Of a stretch of 64,000 nucleotides of DNA, positions 8,553-16,039 are shown piece by piece. The notes beneath the pieces were generated by a model, which saw only the letters and a program-made list of their open reading frames with translations, was not told the DNA's origin and ran no database searches. The position numbers were made by a program, and so were the translations under genes. The DNA is from Variovorax sp. N23 (GTDB lineage: Bacteria; Pseudomonadota; Gammaproteobacteria; Burkholderiales; Burkholderiaceae_C): assembly GCF_025486315.1 (NCBI RefSeq), contig NZ_JAOOPY010000004.1, forward strand, positions 248,348-312,347, in the 5' to 3' direction. How positions within the stretch are numbered: the first letter of the stretch is position 1; each line of letters opens with the position of its first letter.

Positions 8553-9344
8553 CTACTCACGATTCCGCCACGCGCGCTTGGCCGACATGCGCTCTTCGAG
8601 TAGTTCTTCGTCAGTCAGGTGCAGCAGGGTGTAAATGCCCTCTGCGAATCGGATCGAGTGCTCTTGCAAGTTGCGGTCTTCGCTCACCGAGTCAAACCAC
8701 GCCTCCGCGGGCATCTTTCCCTGGCGCTTCGTGAGTTCGGTCGCATGCACCAGATCGCTAGCGAAACTGTCACCGTCGATGCCTGTTTTGATCCAAAGGT
8801 GCTCGGGCACACGCCGCGAGCGTGAAGTCCACCGGCGCGCATTGCCGACGCCTGTGAAAACTAGCACAACGGGCTCGCCGGATAGCTCCACGTAACGTAT
8901 TGCGGCGGCCGGAAAGCTGGACCGGAACGTCGCTGCCAACTTGCTCACCAGCGACAGCGAGACGCTGCCCTTGTTCATTTGGATGGCTTCCTTGAACAAG
9001 CCGGTGGGCATCATCAGCGTAGAGGCATAGTCATCAGCCTCCCGTTCCTTGCTCTTTGCAGCCTTGTCTAGGGCTCGTTCTTCAATGCGGCAGGAAAAAC
9101 TTTGCCCCCGATGCTGTTCCCAATGCCCGATCTCGTGTGCAATCGAAAACCGGCGCCGCTCCGGGGACACGCCCGTGGTCACTGTCACGATTCCCTTATC
9201 GCCGTATCCAACAAGGCTAGCCTCGCAGCCCGTCAGGGCCCGATCGCGCACCTCCAAGCCTGCCTCGAAGGCGATCACCTCTAGATCGATGTCGTCGGGG
9301 CTGTCGACATAGCAACGCTCCAGTAACTCTTCGGGTCGCCGCAT
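8553..9344 (-). CDS. ImmA/IrrE-family metallo-endopeptidase
   Basis: A 263-residue protein with the zinc-protease motif HEIGHWEQH (His70, Glu71, His74) and a downstream EREADDYASTLMMP whose glutamate is the usual third ligand. The N-terminal half matches the ImmA/IrrE (COG2856) fold; the C-terminal half is unassigned. Family members cleave repressors or anti-sigma-like partners, for example ImmA on ImmR in ICEBs1. It is the last gene of a three-gene leftward cassette with a six-base gap from the upstream gene, so a role in processing one of its two partners is a reasonable inference. Confidence 0.85.
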   Translation of the reverse strand: MRRPEELLERCYVDSPDDIDLEVIAFEAGLEVRDRALTGCEASLVGYGDKGIVTVTTGVSPERRRFSIAHEIGHWEQHRGQSFSCRIEERALDKAAKSKEREADDYASTLMMPTGLFKEAIQMNKGSVSLSLVSKLAATFRSSFPAAAIRYVELSGEPVVLVFTGVGNARRWTSRSRRVPEHLWIKTGIDGDSFASDLVHATELTKRQGKMPAEAWFDSVSEDRNLQEHSIRFAEGIYTLLHLTDEELLEERMSAKRAWRNRE

Positions 9345-9350
9345 GTGGAC

Positions 9351-9755
9351 CTACCGTTTCAATTCCTCGATCTGCCAGAACAAGTCTAAGACCTCTTCGT
9401 CGGTCATATTCTTTGGGTCTCGATTCCGCGCGGCAAGGGTCAACCGCGCATCGTTGGCAGCCTGCATCTGTGCGAGGCGCTGACGTGCGAGGTCCACCGT
9501 CACAGTTGAATCACGTGGCGTCGTCGTGCGGGCATGCGCCGACGTCATCTTCTCGCGGAGTCGTGCACGTCGCAGAGCTCGAGACTGGGCGAAGCCATCG
9601 TCGACGGCCTTCTTGCCCTTCTGTGCAACTATGGCCGGGTCCAAGCCCAGTTCCTTGAGTTCCGCGTCGATCTCACTCTCGCTCATTGCCATAAGGTCCT
9701 CGAGCGCGAGCTGCCAGACGCTGGAGAGCTGCTTCCTTGCATCAGGCTTTGTCAT
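9351..9755 (-). CDS. Hypothetical protein in the sigma/ImmA cassette
   Basis: A 134-residue, highly charged, probably helical protein that I do not recognise. It has an acidic N-terminal segment (SESEIDAELKELGLDP), a basic middle (RALRRARLREKM) and an acidic end (NMTDEEVLDLFWQIEELKR). No signal peptide, membrane segment or metal-binding motif is seen. Its start codon overlaps the stop of the sigma-like gene by four bases and the metallopeptidase follows six bases after its end, so the three are almost certainly co-transcribed. It could be an adaptor, inhibitor or proteolysis target of the ImmA-like protein; that is inference. Confidence 0.7.
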   Translation of the reverse strand: MTKPDARKQLSSVWQLALEDLMAMSESEIDAELKELGLDPAIVAQKGKKAVDDGFAQSRALRRARLREKMTSAHARTTTPRDSTVTVDLARQRLAQMQAANDARLTLAARNRDPKNMTDEEVLDLFWQIEELKR

Positions 9756-10330
9756 GCGTCTCTCCTATAGCCCGCCATCCGGCGCGCGATGAGCCGCAGC
9801 ACAGAGGCGAGCTCGCCGCCATCCACCCCCGCCGCCTCGGCCAGCGCAGCGCCCTTGAGGCCCTCCGCGCGCCCAATGATGACGAGCTGCGCTTCTTCCC
9901 GGTCGGAAAACAATTCCAATATTGCATTCATTTCCTGCTTGAAAGCCAGCTCCTGTTCGGGGCTGACCGCTTCGGCGCCCTCAGGCACCACCAATAACTC
10001 CAACGGATCCTGCGCATCACCTTCGTCGGACTTAACCAGCTCTTCCAGACTGATCTCAGGCTTGCGCTTGCGCCGCTTGTGCCAGCTCGACGCGATGCTG
10101 CGCATAGTGCCGAAGACATTTACGTCGATCGGCACCGTGCGACTCAGCTTCCGGTCGCCGGCCAAAATGCGCATCACCGCCTCGCGCAGCAGATCCTGCG
10201 GTTCGACCGGTAGTCCCTTGAGCAGGCGAGCAGCCCACAGGATCCACCGCTTCAGGTCGGCGTTGCTGGACATGTTGCCGTCGATCCAGGCCTGGAACTC
10301 GTCGGCTGTCCATTGATCGTCCGCGTCCAT
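9752..10330 (-). CDS. Sigma-70-like RNA polymerase sigma factor homologue
   Basis: A 192-residue protein read from ATG 10330. The first half has a region-2-like helix (PQDLLREAVMRILAGDRKL, with VFGTMRSIASSWHKRR) and the second half a helix-turn-helix resembling region 4 (LKGAALAEAAGVDGGELASVLRLIARRM). The two are joined by an acidic linker. I know this architecture as a group of small sigma-70-like proteins in accessory regions; direct promoter recognition is not established. The start at 10330 was preferred over an upstream extension because the extension has no family character. It heads the leftward cassette and is divergent from the ubiquitin-like operon. Confidence 0.65.
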   Translation of the reverse strand: MDADDQWTADEFQAWIDGNMSSNADLKRWILWAARLLKGLPVEPQDLLREAVMRILAGDRKLSRTVPIDVNVFGTMRSIASSWHKRRKRKPEISLEELVKSDEGDAQDPLELLVVPEGAEAVSPEQELAFKQEMNAILELFSDREEAQLVIIGRAEGLKGAALAEAAGVDGGELASVLRLIARRMAGYRRDA

Positions 10331-10676
10331 CACGTCCTTCTTCCCGGTTACAACCAATTGCTCCCTCCGTCGCTTTCCTCGGACATCGCGCCGAAATGAT
10401 TCCCGATTTCGGCTGGTCGTCACCGTCGAGCATAGGGCAAGCCCGCCCCCGTGCGTCCACCAATCGAGGGATCGCCTGCGGTCGATGTGGGCCGGGCTCG
10501 GGCTCGTCGGAATCCAGGCAAGTTGGAGCATTTCTACTCAGGAAGGGGGTGCTGCGCATGGTTGACCGACTTTTCTCGCCGGTGATGTCACGAAGCGGCG
10601 CCGACTGGAGCATTTAGAGGTACGGGCGCGGATTTCCTTCGCGGAACCCGAGATGCACTACTCAGAAAGGCTGCAC
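10331..10676. promoter_or_regulatory. Divergent promoter region with repeated elements between the sigma cassette and the ubiquitin-like operon
   Basis: A 346-base stretch without a credible gene, between two divergent operons. It holds two direct repeats: TGGAGCATTT at 10524-10533 and 10606-10615, and CTACTCAGGAAGG at 10534-10546 against CTACTCAGAAAGG at 10658-10670 (one mismatch). The last copy overlaps the ribosome-binding site (AGAAAGG) of the ubiquitin-like gene. The repeats could be operators or traces of duplication. No clear -35/-10 pair was identified. Confidence 0.4.
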
Positions 10677-10937
10677 ATGAACCAGAAGCATGACGACAAA
10701 CCCAAGACCTACAAATTCTTTGTGGGCCACGACAAGTTCGAGACCGACCAGCCGGCGCTGACCGGCGCGCAGATCAAGGCCTATGTGGCCGGCGTGCCGC
10801 CGGGCACCAAGCTGTCGCTGGAAGGCCACGGCAACGATCCCGATGTCATCATCGCCGATGACGAGACGGTCAGCCTGGACGAGCACCGCGGCGGGCCCCG
10901 CCGCTTCACCCTGGTGCCGCCGGCCAACTTCGGGTGA
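10677..10937 (+). CDS. Ubiquitin-like protein (multiubiquitin-family beta-grasp domain)
   Basis: An 86-residue protein with one beta-grasp domain of the prokaryotic multiubiquitin type: KTYKFFVGHDKFET, then ALTGAQIKAYVAGVPPGTKL, then DETVSLDEHRGGPRRFTLVP. It ends PPANFG, so the single terminal glycine is already exposed and no C-terminal processing is needed. The ATG at 10677 is chosen because AGAAAGG sits six bases upstream; an in-frame ATG at 10653 lacks one. The stop overlaps the E2 start. Co-occurrence with E2, JAB-E1 and DUF6527 genes makes a conjugated modifier the best reading. Family members often carry several tandem domains; this one has a single domain. Confidence 0.82.
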   Translation: MNQKHDDKPKTYKFFVGHDKFETDQPALTGAQIKAYVAGVPPGTKLSLEGHGNDPDVIIADDETVSLDEHRGGPRRFTLVPPANFG

Positions 10938-11326
10938 TGCGCATGGGGCCGATCGACATTCACCTCGACCGACTGCACGCGCGCGAGCCGGGCATTCAGG
11001 TGCGTCAGCTGCCCGATGGCAGCCGATTGGTTTCCATCCCGCAGGTCACCCTGCCGGCAGGCTGGAACAAGCAACAGACGACTGTCCACCTCGTCGCGCC
11101 GCAGGGCTACCCGTTCGCGCAGCCGGATTGCTTCTGGACCGATGCAGACTTGCGCCTGAGCTCAGGCGCCGTGCCCCAGAACGCGGGGTTGGCCACTCCC
11201 ATCCCACACCTGCCTGGCGAGCCCGCGCTGTGGTTCTCGTGGCATCTGCAGGTGTGGAACGCCGCTCGCGATGACCTGATGACGTGGTTCTCGGTGATCC
11301 GTCAGCGCTTGGCGCAGCCCGTATGA
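10937..11326 (+). CDS. E2-like (UBC-fold) protein, prokaryotic E2 family E type
   Basis: A 129-residue protein resembling prokaryotic E2 family E: VHLVAPQGYPFAQPDCFWTD followed by LWFSWHLQVWNAARDDLMTW and a final helix (FSVIRQRL). E2 proteins receive an activated ubiquitin-like protein from E1 and pass it to a target. The only cysteine is in PDCFW, a strand position before the usual active-site region, so the canonical E2 cysteine appears absent. The start is either ATG 10937 (TGATG junction) or GTG 10934. The stop overlaps the next gene (ATGA), so translation is coupled on both sides. Confidence 0.78.
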   Translation: MRMGPIDIHLDRLHAREPGIQVRQLPDGSRLVSIPQVTLPAGWNKQQTTVHLVAPQGYPFAQPDCFWTDADLRLSSGAVPQNAGLATPIPHLPGEPALWFSWHLQVWNAARDDLMTWFSVIRQRLAQPV

Positions 11327-12651
11327 AGCGTGTCGCCATCCCCGCGGACACGCTGTCGACGTTGCACGCCTTGGCCGGTACGCTGCCCGTTGAGACCTGC
11401 GCCACGGGTTTCGTGCATGCAGCGCACTCGTTGGCCGGCGCGCCGCGCTTCACGGTGCAAGGCTTGGCCGTGGCGCCGGATGACGCCTATCTGGAACGCA
11501 GCGCCGTGCAGGCCTCGCTGAAGCCGGAGTTCATGCTCGAGATCGCTAACCGCGCGCGGGCAGCGGGTGCCGGTGTCGCCCTGCTGCACACGCACCCGGG
11601 TCTGCAGCCGCTGGAGGGCTTCTCGGCGGCGGACGATGCGGGCGAAGGGTCCTTGGCCTGCTACTTTCGGGCGCGCCTGCCCGAGGGCGACCACTTCGCG
11701 GCGGTGGTGACCCATGCGCATGTGCACATGCGTGAACTCGGCTGCGGTCCTGCGGCTGCGCCTTTCGCGGTGGGGCCGAGCGTGCGCGACTACGTGCAGA
11801 GCACCAGCGGCGTGGTCGATGGCCGCTATGACCGGCAAGTGCGCGCCTTCGGACCTGAAGGACAGGCCGTGCTGGAACGCCTGTCGGTCGCGATCGCCGG
11901 CCTCGGCGGCACCGGCTCAATCGTCGCGCAGCAGCTGGCCCATTTGGGCGTCGGCCGCCTGATGCTGATCGACCACGACGAGGTCGATACGAGCAATCTG
12001 AATCGCCTGCAGGGCGCGACGACCGGAGATGTCGGCCTTCCCAAGGTGGCGGTCGCCGCGCGCTCGATCTCAGCTATCAACCCGCGGGCCACGTGCGACC
12101 CCGTGGTCGGCGATGTAACGGACGCAGTGTTGGCCGAACGGCTCACGGATGTCGACTTCATCTTTGGTTGCACGGACTCGATGGCCAGTCGCGCTGTCCT
12201 CAACCAGTTGGCCTATCAGTACCTGATCCCAATGATTGACATGGGCGTGTCCATCCACGTCGAGGCTGGCCGGTTGGCTTCCGTGACCGGGCGCGTGCAG
12301 ATGCTGGCGCCCGGGCTGGGCTGTCTGGTCTGTGCCGACGGAATCGATGGCCAGCAGGTGCGCTGGGAGATGATGAGCCCGGCCCAACGCCGGGCTGATC
12401 CGTACTTCGAGAATGCTTCCATTCCGCAGCCGGCCGTGATGCCGCTTAACGGGGTCGTCACGTCTGCGGCGGTGGCCATGTTCCTCTCCGCCATCACGTC
12501 CTACCCGGGCGAGGCGCGCCTGCTGCACTACGACGGCGTGCGCGGCTCGGTGCGCCCGCAGCGGCTGTCGCCGCGCCCGCATTGCATCGTGTGCTCTGAG
12601 GAAGGCGCCTTGGCACGAGGCCGCAGCTGGTCGCTGCCGGTACGCTCATGA
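11323..12651 (+). CDS. JAB (JAMM) peptidase - ThiF/E1 activating enzyme fusion
   Basis: A 442-residue fusion. Residues 1-150 form a JAB/JAMM isopeptidase domain: Glu24 in PVETCATGF, His89 and His91 in HTHPG, then Ser101 and Asp104 in FSAADD. Residues about 165-430 form a ThiF/E1 adenylation domain with GLGGTG at 193-198, the IDHDEVDTSNLNR loop and GCTDS. Two CxxC pairs (334/337 and 421/424) form the structural zinc site. At the position where MoeB-like E1s keep the catalytic cysteine the sequence reads PQPAVMPLNGVVTS, without cysteine. The protein should adenylate the ubiquitin-like C-terminus and may also remove it from targets. Stop and start overlaps couple it to both neighbours. Confidence 0.87.
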   Translation: MKRVAIPADTLSTLHALAGTLPVETCATGFVHAAHSLAGAPRFTVQGLAVAPDDAYLERSAVQASLKPEFMLEIANRARAAGAGVALLHTHPGLQPLEGFSAADDAGEGSLACYFRARLPEGDHFAAVVTHAHVHMRELGCGPAAAPFAVGPSVRDYVQSTSGVVDGRYDRQVRAFGPEGQAVLERLSVAIAGLGGTGSIVAQQLAHLGVGRLMLIDHDEVDTSNLNRLQGATTGDVGLPKVAVAARSISAINPRATCDPVVGDVTDAVLAERLTDVDFIFGCTDSMASRAVLNQLAYQYLIPMIDMGVSIHVEAGRLASVTGRVQMLAPGLGCLVCADGIDGQQVRWEMMSPAQRRADPYFENASIPQPAVMPLNGVVTSAAVAMFLSAITSYPGEARLLHYDGVRGSVRPQRLSPRPHCIVCSEEGALARGRSWSLPVRS

Positions 12652-14162
12652 TGTTCCGTCAATCCCAACGCAGCAAGGTCCTGTGGCTGGGTGCATCGCC
12701 TCAGCCGGAGCATCAGATCGAGCATGCGAACCGCGGCCTGACCCTGTGCGAAGTGCCACTGGACAACTTCCAGCGCGACGGGCTCGACCTCGTGCATGCA
12801 CGCGGCCTCGTGCTCTGTGCGATGCCACCGAAGGTGTCTGCCGTCACCGCAGTGCTCGACTGCGTTGTGCAGGCCCTGAATCACGGCCTGTACGTGGTCA
12901 TCATGCTGGCCGACAGCCTGGCGCACGGCTTCGTGCAGCAGCAGCTCGAGAGACACCTGCCCAAGGGACCGGCGCGCGACCGTGTGCAGTACCGCGTCCG
13001 CCCCTCCGCTCCCGAAGTGGCGGAAATCTTTGCCCGGCACGACCCGGGGCACGCGATCAACCGTGCTTTGCAAATCCACAAGACCGACGACTTGGTGCTG
13101 ACCGAGCCACAGGGCTTCCTGCTACAGCGGGCTTTTGCCGATTGCGTGTCAGTGACGCTGAGCACGCTGGCCGGCGGCCGGTCGGCGCTGACGGTGCTGG
13201 TGCAGGCCACGCTGTCGAATTCGATGGCCGGCCCGCACCCGTTGCCCTTCTTCGCCAAGCTGGACGCGGCAGCGCGCATCGTGACGGAGCGGGACTGCTA
13301 CGAGCGCTACGCCGACAGCCACATCGCGTGGAATCTGCGGCCGAACCTGCAATCTGCCCGTTGTCTGGTGGGTACCGAACTTGGGATTCTGGTCGGCAGC
13401 TTCGTCACCAAGTCCGAGCCGCTGTGGACGCTGATCCTGCAAGGCCGGGCCGGGGGGGCCATCACCAGCCTGTTCAAGGACACCTTGGCGGGATGGCGTG
13501 ATCCTGCGGCTGCCCTGCAGACCGAAACCGGGTCCATTGCGCCGGCCCTGTGCGGGGTCTTCGCGTACCAGAACGTGCGCAAACGCTATTTGCGCGCGGC
13601 GGCTCAACTCGGCGTCGTGCGCGAGCCGCAGGCCGTCTGGGAAGCGTTCCTGAACCTGCCCACCCGCACCTGGCGGAAGGCGCCCGTGCACGGTGACATG
13701 CACGCTGACAACGTGCGCGTGCGCGGCGACGATGCCATCATGATCGACTTGGCGCGCGTCACGCTAGGCCCCCCCAGCGCGGACCCGGCGTGCATGGAGG
13801 TCTGGATCGCGTTCCAGCGGCCGCCGGCCCATCACGCGGTCGACGAGGGCGAATGGCTAGCAACCGTGCGCGACCTGTTCAGCATACGGCACGTGCTGGC
13901 TCCGCCAGCCTCCGATCCGGCCGCGCCGCTCGCCTGGTTGCGCCAGGGGGTCCTTCATACGCGACAAGTCGCCTCGGCCAGCAGTCCGCCCATCGACTAC
14001 GCCATCACACTGGCGCTGTACCTGCTGCGCCGCGCCATGTTCGAGCCGGACGCCGAAGCGCCGCAGGCCGACGAGGTGAGGCGCACGTGGGCCTGGATTC
14101 TGGGGTGCCAACTGCTCGAGGGCGTGCAGGCGCTCTCGCATGAGTATCGTGAGGCAGCATGA
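12648..14162 (+). CDS. APH/choline-kinase-like phosphotransferase domain protein of the ubiquitin-like operon
   Basis: A 504-residue protein, part of the operon by ATGA overlaps at both ends. The N-terminal 140 residues look like a Rossmann or receiver-like alpha/beta domain (KVLWLGASP, GLVLCAMPP, LYVVIMLAD). The rest resembles an aminoglycoside-phosphotransferase-type kinase: Lys204 in LPFFAKLD, a following glutamate in RIVTERDCYERY, the catalytic HGDMHADN (348-355) and Asp367 in MIDLARV. All core catalytic residues are present, so it is probably active. What it phosphorylates or nucleotidylates is unknown. It could be the toxic effector, a target adaptor or a substrate of conjugation. Specific function is not assigned. 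Confidence 0.75.
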   Translation: MMFRQSQRSKVLWLGASPQPEHQIEHANRGLTLCEVPLDNFQRDGLDLVHARGLVLCAMPPKVSAVTAVLDCVVQALNHGLYVVIMLADSLAHGFVQQQLERHLPKGPARDRVQYRVRPSAPEVAEIFARHDPGHAINRALQIHKTDDLVLTEPQGFLLQRAFADCVSVTLSTLAGGRSALTVLVQATLSNSMAGPHPLPFFAKLDAAARIVTERDCYERYADSHIAWNLRPNLQSARCLVGTELGILVGSFVTKSEPLWTLILQGRAGGAITSLFKDTLAGWRDPAAALQTETGSIAPALCGVFAYQNVRKRYLRAAAQLGVVREPQAVWEAFLNLPTRTWRKAPVHGDMHADNVRVRGDDAIMIDLARVTLGPPSADPACMEVWIAFQRPPAHHAVDEGEWLATVRDLFSIRHVLAPPASDPAAPLAWLRQGVLHTRQVASASSPPIDYAITLALYLLRRAMFEPDAEAPQADEVRRTWAWILGCQLLEGVQALSHEYREAA

Positions 14163-14689
14163 AGCAGCGCGCCAAGAGCTTGGATTTTCGCGGCCTGGTT
14201 GAACACCGTCATGAGGCCGAGGCGCGCCTGCTGGCGCCAGGACAGGCGGTTCTGGTGCGCCGCGGCGTGGACCGCTCGCTTGTATTGCGATGCCCCGATG
14301 GCTGCGGCGAGACGCTGACGATTAACGTAGACCGGCGTGCCGGCCCCGCGTGGCGCGTGTATGTGGAAGAACAAGCCTTGAGCCTCTACCCTTCCGTTTG
14401 GCGCAACACCAGTTGCAAGAGCCATTTCATAGTCTGGCGCTCCCGCATCTACTGGTGCGATTGGGACGAACCATTTCTGGCCACGACAGAGGATTTCGAG
14501 CAGCGTGTTCTGTCTACGCTCTCGAAGAATTGGCAGTCCTATTCTGCGGTTGCCGATCAGCTGTCAGCCGTTCCGTGGGCAGTATTGTCGGCATGCCAAC
14601 GCCTGCATGCGCGTGGACTGGTACAGCGTGGCAACGGCGACGATCAGCACCGCTTTCGGCGAGTACATCCCTTGCCGACTGCGCGGTGA
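14159..14689 (+). CDS. DUF6527 protein, last gene of the ubiquitin-like operon
   Basis: A 176-residue protein. The N-terminal half matches DUF6527: a CPDGCGETLTINV zinc-ribbon-like hairpin, then WRVYVEEQALSLYPSVW, then SCKSHFIVWRSRIYWCDWD. The SxCxSHF segment is the most conserved part of the family as I remember it. The C-terminal third looks like a small winged helix (VLSTLSKNWQSYSAVADQL). I recall, without being able to check, that DUF6527 proteins in such operons have been called BubE and proposed to be serine-type deconjugating enzymes. The ATG overlaps the preceding stop. No gene follows for about 245 bases, so the operon ends here. Confidence 0.75.
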   Translation: MKQRAKSLDFRGLVEHRHEAEARLLAPGQAVLVRRGVDRSLVLRCPDGCGETLTINVDRRAGPAWRVYVEEQALSLYPSVWRNTSCKSHFIVWRSRIYWCDWDEPFLATTEDFEQRVLSTLSKNWQSYSAVADQLSAVPWAVLSACQRLHARGLVQRGNGDDQHRFRRVHPLPTAR

Positions 14690-14934
14690 GTCCTCCTGCC
14701 GATACTGTGGCACTCCAGCGGCAATGACCGGTTGCTTCCGGCCAATTACGGCGGTTCGCCGCGCACGTCCACCAGTGTCTGGTGTCGGCGTGCGCGGTCT
14801 TTCGCGACGCCAAACCTGACCGACCGCACCCAGTCTGTAGCGAGCGTTCGGCCTTTACTAGCCTGCTCCTTCAAGGCAGAACCGTTGCAACTCAGGCCCG
14901 GCTGCTCTTCAAAGAGATAGCCCAATTCCCCCTG

Positions 14935-15303
14935 CTACCGCAATTGCGAGCGTCGACTGCCAGCTGGACGTTTTGCCTCATGCGAAGCTTGGTTTACGCG
15001 CCGCTTTCGATCCGATGCTCCCATTGAGGGCTTCACGATGTTTGTGTTGCCTTGAAGAAGCTCTGCGACGTTCGTATTGAGCGCATACGCCAGCGTACCT
15101 AAGGTCCACAACGATGGATTTGCCAACCCTCGCTCGACCAACGAGATATATGTGCGATCGAGTTCGCAGTCGAAAGCCAGTTCTGCCTGGGATCTGTCGG
15201 CCGCAATCCTGAGCGTCTTAATGCGCTTGCCAAGCGCGACCGAAATTGCCTCCCTGCGTGGCGCAGGGCGTGGCTTTCGTTGCTGGACAGGAATCGCGGG
15301 CAT
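14935..15303 (-). CDS. XRE-family helix-turn-helix regulator
   Basis: A 122-residue protein with a complete XRE helix-turn-helix at about residues 25-80 (LGKRIKTLRIAADRSQAELA, then LDRTYISLVERGLANPS, then LAYALNTNVAELL). Flanking tails are basic. The ATG at 15303 is preferred to a TTG at 15315. It is transcribed toward the ubiquitin-like operon and divergent from the next XRE gene, 67 bases away, so the two probably share a control region. It may regulate island genes; its target is unknown. Confidence 0.8.
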   Translation of the reverse strand: MPAIPVQQRKPRPAPRREAISVALGKRIKTLRIAADRSQAELAFDCELDRTYISLVERGLANPSLWTLGTLAYALNTNVAELLQGNTNIVKPSMGASDRKRRVNQASHEAKRPAGSRRSQLR

Positions 15304-15370
15304 GAACCCGAACAATCTCGCTTTGCAGCGCTAGAATCGACGGCGTATACACTGCATAGACGGTGCTGCC

Positions 15371-16039
15371 ATGAGTTCCTCTTCGGTGTCTCCCTTTCCC
15401 ACGGCCCGGCCCTTTAGGCTGCCGGCATCGGTGCTGCGCCCTCGCATTCCTGCATCGGCGGAGCCGTTCCGCAGTGACCCTGCCCACCGCATCGGGCATC
15501 AGGTTCGCGCCTTGCGCATTGCTGCCGGTGCATCCGGCGGTGAACTGGCAGCCAGCTCCGGCGTCTCCCGTTCCATGCTGTCCCGCATCGAGCGCGGTCT
15601 TGTGTCTCCTTCCGTCGAAACCCTAGACCGCATCGCCAATGGCCTGGGCGTGCCCGTTTCCCGCTTCTTCAGCGACCAGACCAGCCGAACGGACTTCTCG
15701 TTCGTGCCGGCCGGGAAGGGCATCCGGGTCGACCGCGTGGGCGCGGTCGCCGGCTACCGCTACGAACTCCTGGGTCACCAGCTGTCGGGCAACCTGTTCG
15801 TCGAGCCGTACCTGGTCACCTTGCTGCCGGAGGCGGAGCCCTACGTCACCTTCCAGCATCCAGGCATCAAGTTCCTGCACCTGGTGACGGGGAGGGTCTC
15901 GTACCGGTACGGGGGCAGGGTGGTGAAGCTGGCGCCGGGAGACTCCCTGCAGTTCGACGCGACGGCGCTGCACGGGATCGAGGCCATCGAAGAGGGGCCC
16001 GTGAGCTACCTGTCGGTTGTGTTCACGATGCGGGACTAA
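15371..16039 (+). CDS. XRE-family regulator with C-terminal cupin domain
   Basis: A 222-residue regulator. An XRE helix-turn-helix lies at about residues 40-100 (IGHQVRALRIAAGASGGELA, SRSMLSRIERGLVSPSVETL). A cupin effector domain follows at about 140-220 (FLHLVTGRVSYRYGGRVVKL, then APGDSLQFDATALHGIEAI). This class usually senses a small metabolite through the cupin and represses adjacent catabolic or transport genes. No obvious target operon adjoins it here, since the next gene is a LysR regulator 322 bases away. Confidence 0.85.
   Translation: MSSSSVSPFPTARPFRLPASVLRPRIPASAEPFRSDPAHRIGHQVRALRIAAGASGGELAASSGVSRSMLSRIERGLVSPSVETLDRIANGLGVPVSRFFSDQTSRTDFSFVPAGKGIRVDRVGAVAGYRYELLGHQLSGNLFVEPYLVTLLPEAEPYVTFQHPGIKFLHLVTGRVSYRYGGRVVKLAPGDSLQFDATALHGIEAIEEGPVSYLSVVFTMRD

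Noticed and set aside
14690..14934. Possible sixth gene of the ubiquitin-like operon
   Set aside because: Short frames lack ribosome-binding sites and motifs; the operon appears to end with the DUF6527 gene.
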